NCBI GenBank assembly: GCA_019648995.1
Contig: BLXT01002457.1
Location: 887,640 to 912,582, forward strand
DNA: 24,943 nt
Direction: 5' to 3'
Source: Plakobranchus ocellatus
Taxonomy: Eukaryota > Mollusca > Gastropoda > Plakobranchidae
In this document: positions 9,901 through 18,822 of the stretch, piece after piece
Position numbering within the stretch: position 1 is the first letter of the stretch
Layout of the letters: each line of letters begins with the position of its first letter
The notes under the pieces: model-generated
Seen by the model: the letters and a program-made list of their open reading frames with translations, nothing else
Database searches by the model: none
What the model was told of the DNA's origin: nothing
Program-made: the position numbers and the translations under genes

Positions 9901-12900
9901 ATAATTGAGCAATAACAATTAATAGTTATTGAGTTTGAAAAATAGCAGATACTAAGAACTTTCATGACAAAAAAAACCAAACAAACTGCCCTTTTCCAAG
10001 CAAAATTTCTCTTTTTTTGATGACAATGATGGGATCAGGAACATTCAAATGTTACACTTCTGTGAAAGTCAGGAAGTGAATCTGAGAATGGTATACAATG
10101 TCCTACCACTTTCTATGAGTGGAGTATTCCCTTGCCTTGAGCTTATGAAACACACATAAAATATTTCCCAAAAGTTTCCATTGATATGGATAATACAGTT
10201 TGTGCTACTGTGAACCCACGAAAAATCCAAGATGATTACTGCATAAACCAAAAGAGTGTCTTGTTCATATCTGCCAGTGCCATAAAGAAGCAAATGTGGC
10301 ACTTGTTAATTAATGTAGGTGCCAGCTTGGTGATACATGAACTCCAAATGAAGCCTTTTATCTTGCCATGTGAAAAAAAAAAGCTGCACAGAAAAGTTCC
10401 ACTCATGGGACAGTTAATATTGGACCTGTTGCTGAGATTACTGAATACAGTGGTGGTCTGCCTGGGCACACAAGAAGCTATATAACCTCTGGTCAGAAAG
10501 CTTCTCACCTGGCTGCACAGTGACAAAGAAAGTGACTCATTGACAACCAATGTAAGAGAAAGAAACACCAAGAAGCTCGTCAAAAGAGGCTAGAGGAACT
10601 CATGGTAGCTGAAAGAGAAACTTCATATGGGTCTGAATCTCATATAAAAAAAATTGCATGCAAAAATCTTACTTTATTTGTGCTTTTCTCAAAGCACACT
10701 TTTTTTTTGTACAAATGCTTTTATAACTCTGTCAGATTGCTCTAAAACTTTGCATGCTTATCAAGGATGTTCGATTTCCGAGAATTTTTTTCATCATTTA
10801 TTGCAAATAAAAATAAATATTACTGCAGGAAAATATTTTAGGCAATAAGAGAAAAAAAAAATTCTGACAAAATCTTTGCTAAAATCATTTCATTGCAGAT
10901 ATCTCTTCTTGTTTTTTAGTTACGTAGCTATAAATATCGTTTGTGTAGCTTTAAAATGGCAGCTCTGTTTGGCGGCAGCTGCAATGAATATTACAATTTC
11001 CTGATGAATTTGAGAAATTTATAGCCCAACAAGCTTGTATAAATGGAAATCATTCATACACTAAACTTTTTTGTGAAAAATCACTCCCTTGTGCCACATC
11101 TATCTTTAGGTATGGTGTCTTTATTTCCTTTGCTTTTGTCAGCATTAATGTTTATAAAAAGTAGATGTTTTGAGGAACATTGTCAAAAATTCAGATTTAC
11201 CCAGATTGTTTATCATTGTAACTGGTACTGAAAATTGAAATAAATAAAACCACGTCTTTTTTTTCCCCCAAAAACATTTTGCAATGATATTTAATAAAAT
11301 GATTTTTAATAATTGTAAAAAAGAAGGCAGACACAACAGACTTAATAAGTTAATTTCTATTTAAAGACTCAAAACTTTTTCTTTTTCTTTTTTTTTGGGG
11401 GGGGGGAAGAAAGTGTGGGGATAAATGTTATTTATCAATATTATTTTTTTAAAATTTAGAATCCTGATGGCTCCCACAATCTGTCAGTGCGGGATTTGCT
11501 TTGCAGTCGGTACCCAACCACAATTGTGGATGTGGATCAGCGTGAAGTGACCCAATCAAGTGCTGCTATGGACCATTGGCGCCTTAGCCATGATGCTCTG
11601 ATGGAGGAGCTAGAAGAGCTCTTCGAGGGAAGGGAAGGCAATAGTGTTGGGTAAGAAAACTCTATGAATTTTAAATTTAAAAAAAAAATGATATCTTTTT
11701 GGTGTGTTGTAAAAATTTATTTATAATTTTTTAAAAACTGAAATATCCATCAAATAGAATCTTTTGCACTTGGCACACAATACATCAGTTTTAATTTTGT
11801 GAGTGATTGTTACTATGTGAGAGTAATGAAAAAATGATGGCAATATGTATAATTGCTTTTAATTTTTTAAAATCAGTTAAGCTGAGTTTGTTGCAGAACA
11901 GTAATCAACAAGAGGACAAAAAGGATCATAAAAAAATTACTTGGATTTTGCGTGGCGATCACAAAGTGAATATGCCTTAAAATTTAATCACGCACACATA
12001 CGCACAAGAACAAAAGCGGGTTAGGCATACTTGCAATATTTTCATGTTCATCGGCTGTGTATTTGCCAATCGTGATGGAATTTCCTCACCATAAACTGCC
12101 TTGTAAGTTTTGGAAATCAATGATTTGAAGGGTAAAAAAAAAAGGATTGCAACAGAATTTATTATCGTCCTCTGCCTTGCCTGTAAACGTTGACATGCAT
12201 AATTTAAAATAGCTTTAGGCCTATAATTTTACAAATCGTACATGCAGTGAAGAAAATTGATTAGGAGGTAATTCATTGTTACCATCATCTGCCTTTCTTG
12301 GAAGTGTTGATAGGCTAGATCTATGATTTGCCACAGGCTCTGGGGATGTTTATACGCCGAAATAATAGTAGTAGATCTCAATAGAATTCATCATCTTTAT
12401 ATGTTGATTAAAATATTAATTTTGCATGTGAGTGTTGGCAAGAAAAAAAATGCCAATGAGAGCATAAAAGAAAATAAGTAAAAACTGATCCCAAACAAAT
12501 TAATCATAACAGCCTGCCTTGCCAGTAACAGTTGGCAATCATTATTTGAAGAAGATCTACAATTAAAAAATAAAAAAAAAGATACCAATTGCGTTAGGCA
12601 TACCTAAAATCTCAAAGAAATTCATTATCATCATAACTTGCCTAACCTGTAAGTGTAGGTGATCAGGATTTAGAGCAGATCTCAAGGGCTTATTTTGTGT
12701 ATAATAAAAAAAAGTCTTTATTGATCCCAATTAGTATCCAAAAATGGAAAGACAAAAAAAAAATATGTTTAAGGAACTCATAATCATCACCTGCCGTACC
12801 TTTAACTGTTAGTTATCATAATTCAAAGTATAAATTTATTGATTTTTTATAACAACAAATATAAGAAATATTAAAAAAAAAACTCAAATAAAATAATCTT

Positions 12901-15900
12901 TGATTTTAAATCTTTTTAATTTCACTGGGTTCATCAAGGGTGTGATCTATTTAGCATTAATTTTAAAAGCCCTCTTGCTGAAGTTTAAATAGATCTAGGC
13001 TTCTATTTTTGTCCATAAAGTATATTCCTTAATATGCTCCTGTTTTTTTTTGCTTTAAAATCCTATTTTTTGAGTGGGTTCACTCCTGTTTTCTAATATT
13101 TTTGCCTGGCAAGTCTGATTTTGCCATCTTTGGAATGAGCTCAACAAAAGGAAAAATGCTGTTTTAAAAAGTAATCTTGATGAAGCCCTACATTCTTGAG
13201 ATAATTGGAATAATTAAAGTAGCATCAAGAAGAAACTCGACACCGTTCATGGCCCAGTGCGCTCAAGTGGAATAATGATAAAACATTTCAAGAAATAAGT
13301 TTGCAAGTTTGACACTCTTTTAATTTCCGGCCATTTCATCTGAAATTCTAGTTGTGTGATATAAGGTCAAGGTAGAAGTCAAGGAATATGATCTGCCTAA
13401 TATTAAATCTTTATGTAAGCATCGGCTGAAAGAAATTAGTAGGATTAAATTGCTTCCTTCCTATGCACTTCATTTGCCCTCTCTTACTAGTCAAGGATCA
13501 CAAAGACTACAAGTAGACTGACATCTCCAAAAACACATTAATTTTACTTTGAATTAGACTAAGATTAATATATATAAATCTGTCAAAAAAAGCAAAACTG
13601 CAAAACCTGTTGTTTTGATTTATTTTATTTTGTTGACAATAAGTGTAACAAAGCCCTACCTTAAAACTTCTTGTGAATTTAGTCCCAATAGGTAGTCAGT
13701 TGATTTATGTTTTATACAGTCCCATACTCAGAATTATTTTTCAGGGTAGCATTGCTTGCAGGTTTTTATTTTCAAGGAAGGACAGTATCAGGAAGAAAAA
13801 AAAAAACTGCTTTTACTTTAACCCCTGATTGACCAAGACTGTCGTATCAAGGTTTGGTCATTTATTCAGGCCTAAAGAAAGACACATTTTATGCACATTG
13901 ATGATTGTAAATAACTTAATGATTTTTTCAGTGAACCTGCTCTGAGATGTGCAGGGACCCCAGTTTGAGCCCTGCTGTCAGTACCCTGGTCTGATGAGGA
14001 TCTGAAAGCCTGAGTGATTAATTATAAGCAATGTCTTGTAGACTGTCTTTAACTTAGTGATCTTAGGCTGTTTGACATGGGCTCCAGTAATGGAAATTTG
14101 TGAACAATCTAATGCTTTCCTTTTTTTTCTTGTTTTTTTTTGTTTTTGTTAGACGAGCTGCACCTTTCCAGTCTGCAAATGTTTCAGAGAGCCTTGTGAA
14201 AGACCTCATTGAGGATGTAAGTTTGAAAACTTTGCTGTGAGTTATTGATAAAACAACCATACATCAACATCATTTTAAACAAATCAACTATATCACTTTC
14301 CTCTTTTAGATAAGTATGGCTTTGCTCTGTCTATAGGTCTCTTCATATTTGAGTACTTCATTTCAAAAGCTCAAATGGCCTTGATTAAGCTCTTGTTAAA
14401 TAAACAAAATGGGAGGGATATTTTGCTGTTAAAAATATGTAAGGCTAAAGATTTTTCAGCCATACTTATATATTTTTGTCCTCTTTACACCTTTGTCACC
14501 ATTGCAAGTCCATTTGTCGCTGCTGCCAGCTAGCTTTCTTTTAACTTTTTCTTCACCGTTTTCCATTATTGGATGTTGCACTTCCCAAATATGATATGAG
14601 TCACTGTTTTCCAGGGTTTCCACGTATGACCATGTTTTGCAATTCTGCATACTTATTTTCACTTATGATCTCAGTTTTCTTTTAGATTCAAGGCTCTTTG
14701 CTCAGCTATGCCTTTTTACTGATGTAATGATTTTTCAAGGTTTGCAGGGTATGCGACGTCAAGGCTATGTTGCTTGCATAATGAAAGTCTTTGATTTATT
14801 TTCCACTTATATTTATTCCTTTTCAATTATTTTTTTCTCGATATTCAATTTCCTTTTTCCTAGACTTTCTACCTTTTAGATGATATGTTCCATAGATGTG
14901 TCTATGTGCATCTCTGTACTTGGAACCACTCAGCGATGTTGCAGCTAGATTTTTAGCCGATTCTTTTCCAGTGAAAAGTTTATTTACCAGTTACATTTTT
15001 CCTTTTTCTGTGAGTCTTCCAAAACTTGTTAATTGAAATTTGATTAAAAAAAAAACAGAAAAAAAAAACCTTCTAAAGTATAATCTCGTATAAGGCACAT
15101 GTTGAAGTCATTATCAAACATATCAGAATAATATAAACCTTCTGTCACATTATGTTTGAGCCTCTTTAAACTTTGATAGCCATTTAATATCTTTTTTTCC
15201 ACCCTTTTTTGTATTATCTTCTCTAGATTATTGCTCACATGACCAATCAGAGAGAATTTCTGTGATTTGAGTATTCTTGTAAATCTCCCTAGTTTGTCAA
15301 TGGTAGAATTATCGCTCTCTTTAATTCTATCAATTATTTTCTTGTGGGTTTATTGCTTTTGCCAAAATGGTGGTTGACTTTTTGTATGGTTCTCAACTTA
15401 GGATCTGATATTTCAATTGCTGTTTGACCAACTTACTTTGTCCTCTATACACTTCCTTCATGAGTCTTGATGCATCTTTAGGTGGTTTTTTTTTTTTTCA
15501 ACACATTTGCGCTGTATATTCCTTTCACTAATTGTGACCCATCTTTTTTTTTAATAAAGGGAGGGCAAGAGGGGGGGAATCTGAATTGGAGACAGATGTT
15601 GATGTTAATATACCTTTTTTGATTATTGAAAAACCTCTGTCTCACAAAATCCATTCTGTTCTTATTCTTCCTTCTGCTCGTGCAGGTGCATAAGCTGCCT
15701 CCAGAAAATGGTGCGAAAGAGGCATATATTCGCCATTTCATGATGAGTTTACAAAGGAGAGCATTTTGTCTCATTAAATACCTTGAAGGGGAAATGTGAG
15801 TACTCCTTTAATACAATATTAAACATTTACATGATTTGAATTAGACATGCCAGTAATATCACTAAAAAAAAAAAATTTTTTTCCTTACCTGCCTGACTTT

Positions 15901-16258
15901 ACGTATTTAGAGTACATTGTAAGTGGACTTTCAAAACAGATTTCTGTAAAATAACGCATACAGTTGCAAAAAAGTGGAAAACCAAGTAGAACAATTTTTT
16001 TGGTTAGAGCCTAGTGGCTGTTGTTTTGAAGTATAATTAAGTAATCCTATTATTTGCAGGTTACAAACATCAGGAGGCCCAAGGGTAAGCATGAAGCGCT
16101 TGAAAAGTGATTTGGGCCTGAACTTGGAAGGTGATTTCCGAATAGTGCTGGTCGCTGCAGACAAATTGAAACCTGGCATCTTGCATCATGTGTGTTGTGG
16201 TGGTCGTGGTGCCAAATATGACAGTGAATATCTACCTAATATGGCTGATGTTTTATAG
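6446..16258 (+). CDS. C9orf72: C9orf72 orthologue (guanine nucleotide exchange factor-like DENN protein), nine coding exons
   Basis: Coding exons: 6446-6940, 7572-7715, 8000-8062, 8865-8969, 9511-9756, 11460-11650, 14153-14216, 15686-15795 and 16060-16258. Together they give 1617 bases, 538 residues plus a TAG stop. All introns are GT-AG, phase 0 except introns 6 and 8 (phase 2). Motifs shared with human C9orf72 occur in order: WDNILGPR (W120), the KFF...KGIIIP block in exon 2, ASHL...VGS...VN (about 291-310), YPTT.VDVD (369-377), LIKYLE (465-470) and LEGDF...DKLKPG (496-512). In vertebrates this protein forms a complex with SMCR8 and WDR41 that acts on small GTPases at lysosomes and in autophagy. 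The same role here is inference. An in-frame TAA at 6431 supports the chosen start. About 87 extra N-terminal residues precede the conserved core; the human protein has 481 residues. Confidence 0.95.
6941..7571 (+). other. C9orf72 intron 1
   Basis: A 631-base intron with donor GTAAAT and acceptor TTTACAG. It contains a (TTTTA)n-like tract at about 7541-7563 that serves as the pyrimidine run. No other structure is seen, and there is no GGGGCC array of the kind found in the first intron of the human gene. Confidence 0.8.
7572..7715 (+). CDS. C9orf72: C9orf72 coding exon 2 (residues 166-213)
   Basis: Starts IDFKFFDIPDKGIIIPTFVF, matching human VDVKFFVLSEKGVIIVSLIF, and ends NSELPLYLHQ (human QTELSFYLPLH). 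The donor chosen is CAG|GTTATC, which is weak. A second in-frame option at 7724/7725 (AGG|GTTTTT) would add Val-Ile-Arg. That would align better with human HRVCVD but has an even poorer donor. Confidence 0.88.
8000..8062 (+). CDS. C9orf72: C9orf72 coding exon 3 (residues 214-234)
   Basis: A 63-base exon reading DDLIQAWFMRIVAKLRVICV and one further Lys, with acceptor TTCCCAG and donor GTAAGT. It corresponds to the human DRLTHIIRKGR helix region. The reading frame is fixed by phase 0 on both sides. Confidence 0.82.
8063..8864 (+). other. C9orf72 intron 3
   Basis: An 802-base AT-rich intron with T and A homopolymers and no recognisable embedded element. The chosen acceptor is TTTTCAAG at 8864. 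Another AG after a T-run near 8765 would lead into unrelated residues. Confidence 0.7.
8865..8969 (+). CDS. C9orf72: C9orf72 coding exon 4 (residues 235-269)
   Basis: Reads KDFATSGLADLSSWLWSCMA then MLSSLQE...KIE, with donor GTAAGC. MAMLSSLQEVG aligns with human VMELLSSMKSH. The 3' boundary is firm; the 5' boundary is the best phase-0 acceptor but less certain. Confidence 0.82.
8970..9510 (+). other. C9orf72 intron 4
   Basis: A 541-base intron with A-runs at 9267-9275 and 9361-9374 and acceptor TTATTCCAG. Nothing else is seen in it. Confidence 0.75.
9511..9756 (+). CDS. C9orf72: C9orf72 coding exon 5 (residues 270-351)
   Basis: The most conserved exon. FLRCVIASHLMTYGRSLIVG corresponds to human FLLNAISSHLQTCGCSVVVG, followed by VN.LVYTLGLF, CSR and LCVQG (human LFVQG). 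The donor is AAG|GTAAGC, phase 0. This part belongs to the central DENN region. Confidence 0.95.
9757..11459 (+). other. C9orf72 intron 5
   Basis: A 1703-base intron. It contains a coding-like decayed island (10383-10649), the T9-G10 run at 11388-11406 and an AT-rich remainder. The acceptor is AAATTTAG. Confidence 0.75.
10383..10649 (+). pseudogene. Decayed coding-like island in intron 5, family unknown
   Basis: One frame reads about 89 codons interrupted by only two TGA triplets (10521-10523 and 10533-10535). It contains TEYSGGLPGHTRSYITSGQ and, after the stops, a strongly charged helix-like CKRKKHQEARQKRLEELMVA and ETSYGSESH. Composition differs from the surrounding intron, and both stops could arise from CGA to TGA or TGG to TGA changes. 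It could be a relic of a transposon or of a retroposed gene. I cannot name a family. Confidence 0.3.
11460..11650 (+). CDS. C9orf72: C9orf72 coding exon 6 (residues 352-415)
   Basis: Reads NPDGSHNLSVRDLLCSRYPT then TIVDVD, matching human PYPTTHIDVD, followed by an acidic helix (MEELEELFEGREG). The donor GTAAGA follows two bases of codon 415 (phase 2), and exon 7 supplies the third base to give Gly. Confidence 0.93.
11651..14152 (+). other. C9orf72 intron 6
   Basis: The longest intron, 2502 bases. Its first half carries a degenerate tandem array (about 12010-12840). The second half is AT-rich, with a slightly GC-richer patch near 13920-14020 that includes cccagtttgagccct, faintly like a tRNA B box but not enough to call a SINE. 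It ends in a strong T tract and GTTAG. Confidence 0.75.
12010..12840. repeat. Degenerate tandem repeat, period about 112-154 bp
   Basis: A core of the form aattcattatcatcat...CTGCCTTGCC...GTAA..GTTGGCAATCAT recurs. The CTGCC part lies at 12096, 12172, 12289, 12514, 12637 (as CTTGCC) and 12791. A further copy without it lies near 12383-12405. A second shared string, gttaggcatac, precedes the core at about 12020 and 12593. Copies are strongly diverged, so this is an old satellite or minisatellite array. Confidence 0.6.
14153..14216 (+). CDS. C9orf72: C9orf72 coding exon 7 (residues 415-436)
   Basis: A 64-base exon. One base completes Gly415, then RAAPFQSANVSESLVKDLIE and Asp. SESLVKDLIED aligns with human RDTLVKAFLDQ. 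The donor is GTAAGT, phase 0. Confidence 0.9.
14217..15685 (+). other. C9orf72 intron 7
   Basis: A 1469-base intron. Two minus-strand stretches stay open or nearly open: 14456-14662, with a WSYVETLENSDSYHIWEVQH-like reading, and about 15044-15238. I cannot assign either to a family. The acceptor is CTCGTGCAG. Confidence 0.7.
15686..15795 (+). CDS. C9orf72: C9orf72 coding exon 8 (residues 437-473)
   Basis: Reads VHKLPPENGAKEAYIRHFMM then SLQRRAFCLIKYLEGE. Human has QVFQLKPG...FLLVLHRKALTLIKYIED. The donor GTGAGT follows two bases (AT) of codon 473, which exon 9 completes as ATG. Confidence 0.94.
16060..16258 (+). CDS. C9orf72: C9orf72 coding exon 9, C-terminus and stop (residues 473-538)
   Basis: Acceptor TATTTGCAG. 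The exon reads SMKRLKSDLGLNLEGDFRIV then LVAADKLKPGI, close to human NLKIDLDLTAEGDLNIIMALAEKIKPGL. The last 25 residues (HHVCCGGRG...NMADVL) differ from the human tail. TAG lies at 16256-16258. Confidence 0.95.
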
Positions 16259-17066
16259 TGAAATTCATTATTGAGACTGAACCCAGATGTGTCAATAGTA
16301 ATGCTGTAGGCATTAAGACTTTTTTTACTTACATTTTGCAAACAGAGCTCTGGGCTTTGCGATTGTAAAACTTGTAAGAGAGTTGGCATACTTTTGTGTT
16401 GGTTACTTGGTCAGTTCATTTTTATTTTTTACCAAAGAAAGTACCTAAAACCTATTTTCTTTACTCAATGAATTGAGGCTAGTAAGGCCAGTAATACGCA
16501 TTACCAACCCAGCCCCAAGTACCCATAAATACCTAAAACTATTTAACAATGGCAGGAGTTTCAAACCTTTAAAGTGCCTTCTTTGAATATAGGGGACTTC
16601 ATAGGTTTCATACGCCTGCCATCGTTATGTGGTTATAAATTCCAAAAAAAGTTCTTAAACCAATATTTAACTTTAAAATATTCACTTGTGTTTACTTCTG
16701 AACATCACACTGAAACCTACAGTCATCATCTCAACAACAGTGACTCTTTCAAGTCTGCTCTGATCCTTCTCCTTATATAATGATGGAACATTTTATACTG
16801 GATTTTTGAGGTGATGCTGATCACAGAGTTGTAGTTATTGAGTTTGTGGGGAAGTAGATGAATACACCAGCTCTGACAGTTCAGTTGATGCTTTTTGTCC
16901 CAAAACAAACCCCCAAAAAGTGGATCTATATGATAGGCTGCAAAAGGCTAGCATGACATTGCATGTAATAATTATGATCTACTCACCACATCACACTTGA
17001 AAAGATCTTCACAGAGCATGGAGCATTCTTGCAAATTAAACCTTTTTTAAAAATTTTTTTTATTTA

Positions 17067-17072
17067 ATTAAA
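17067..17072 (+). promoter_or_regulatory. Candidate poly(A) signal ATTAAA
   Basis: A one-base variant of AATAAA about 810 bases after the stop codon, followed by ttgtcgtgttttattcc, a plausible GT/T-rich downstream element. Confidence 0.3.
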
Positions 17073-18144
17073 AATATAAATTGTCGTGTTTTATTCCTTG
17101 TCCTGGAGTTTGAAGACTTTGATTTGGGCTATCAGTTGGAACTGAATGGGTTAAAATTGGTAACAAGATCCTGAAGTATAGTGAGCATGTTTGTATGAAA
17201 GTGCTGATATATCTGGTGAAAATAGTTTTTGATTTCTTTGTGATGGAGTTCTTCAAACAACACTTGTATGTAATCCTGCCAATAGAAAGCATAACAAATT
17301 TAGCCACAACTTTTATCTCCTTGATCTCCTCTATTTACAAACTCATTATCTTGTATAAGCACTTTATGCTTTTGTTTTTTGAGTTGCATTATACACATTT
17401 TAGAATTTTCCTAAATTTAGACGTGAGAAAAATATAAAAATACTGTTTCCCCAGAAACCAATTAGTTTATAAGGGTCTTTAAAAATGTGTGGTGATTGAA
17501 AAAAATGAACTAATGTTACAAAAAGTATACAACTGCTAGCTTAAAATTTCTTAAGAGATTATTTTAAGATATTTGACCTTCAGGTTTCGTAAGTAAAAAA
17601 ATGTAGAAGTTCAGTATTTTATAATAACATAGGAAATGTATAATGTCCCAATTGTTGAAATGTGAAATCATGGATTTTTTCAAAAATTTTAGTATATTGT
17701 TTGCAGTGATTTTCGTATCATCTATAATTTTTAAGTCTTAGCTCCGCTATTAAGTTATTTCAATAGCTTTGACAGTTTTTTTTTTTTATATTCTTGTTTA
17801 CATTCATTTTAGTTCTTCTCTTCATTTTGTCCCCTGCAATCTCTATTGTGTAAATTGGTAATTGTATTCAACTAAAACTCAGGGCTTTGACCAATAGAAA
17901 TGTACTTTCATTCTAAAGATCAAGGAATTTTAATAAGCGACACAAATACTAATCTTGTGTGTCAGTGATATAGAGAGATATGCATGTACTACAGTTTTTT
18001 TTGATGGGACAAGGTACTACTTCACCTTGTGCTGTTGTGGTATCCTGTATAGTCATAAGTATAATGGAACACAGTGGAAGCGAAATTCTAGGAAATATGA
18101 TTTCACATTTTGGTTTAAGCATAGCGCATTAAATAAGTAAGATT

Positions 18145-18150
18145 AATAAA
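18145..18150 (+). promoter_or_regulatory. Candidate poly(A) signal AATAAA
   Basis: The first canonical hexamer I see after the C9orf72 stop, followed by ggtgagtaacc. Use is unproven. Confidence 0.3.
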
Positions 18151-18284
18151 GGTGAGTAACCAGCTTTCTAATTATTAAGTTTACCCACTTCCACCCAGCG
18201 TCGCAACACAAGGTGAATGCATGCGCCTATCCATGCGTCTTTCTTTTTTATCCATCTCTCTATCTCCTTCTCTTTCCCTTTCAG

Positions 18285-18681
18285 TTAACACCTAAAGGAT
18301 TGGTTTTGCCACCCTAGAGTTACTCCTCTCAGACCAGGGCTGCCATCCTCCTGTTCAACCACCAAGTTCGGGGTGGCTGCCCCCATTTCTAGAAATTACA
18401 CCTTTAACACCAATAGGGATAAGCCTATAATGGAAATCCTTTGTATACCCACGCCTGCAAATTGATAACGAAAGTGTTTCATTTTGACTGGGCCCGAAAT
18501 AGAAAAAATAAGGTCTAGACTAAGAATATTTTGGATTGGAATAAAGTAGTGGACTACCTGATGGAAGAATACTGGTCTTTATGGCTGGATACTTTTTGCG
18601 AGTATACTCGTGGCCAATCTTTTATGATTTTTTTTTCTTTTTTGTCGTGAATATTCTCGTCAACAGTCCTTTAGGTGTTAA
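18285..18681. mobile_element. Non-autonomous piggyBac-type element (MITE), TTAA-flanked
   Basis: A 389-base unit (18289-18677) lies between TTAA at 18285-18288 and TTAA at 18678-18681. It has an 11-bp perfect terminal inverted repeat, CACCTAAAGGA at the left and its complement at 18667-18677, with patchy pairing further in. A TTAA duplication and termini beginning CAC or CCC are known hallmarks of piggyBac elements. Inside, near the right end, is a perfect 12-bp palindrome, CGAGTATACTCG (about 18599-18610), and a related imperfect one near 18648-18660. There is no open frame long enough for a transposase, so it would need one in trans. Confidence 0.75.
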
Positions 18682-18718
18682 GAGGTTCTTGCACCTGTTA
18701 TCAGTCTAGAATAATAGA

Positions 18719-18822
18719 GCTTTCACAATTTCATCATCACCTAAGTAAGTTTCCCGGTCCTGAAGTCCTCTACTTTTACAATTTAATCATAGCCTAAGTT
18801 TTCCGGTACTGAAGACCTCAAC
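18719..18822. repeat. Diverged tandem duplication, unit about 53 bp
   Basis: Two adjacent copies share tttNacaattt.atcat...cctaag...ttNccggt.ctgaag.cctc: about 18719-18771 and 18773-18822. Several substitutions and short gaps separate them. Confidence 0.6.

Larger units (their letters stand above)
16259..18284 (+). other. C9orf72 3' flank, probable 3'UTR and downstream DNA
   Basis: No coding sequence is recognised. Candidate polyadenylation signals are ATTAAA at 17035-17040, ATTAAA at 17067-17072 with T- and GT-rich sequence after it, and AATAAA at 18145-18150. Which is used cannot be decided from the sequence. Confidence 0.45.

Noticed and set aside
10236-10583. Minus-strand open frame of 115 codons in intron 5
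   Set aside because: It overlaps the more protein-like plus-strand reading, and its composition looks like a complement of that reading.
13920-14020. Possible tRNA-derived SINE with a B-box-like cccagtttgagccct
   Set aside because: No matching A box, tail or target duplication could be found.
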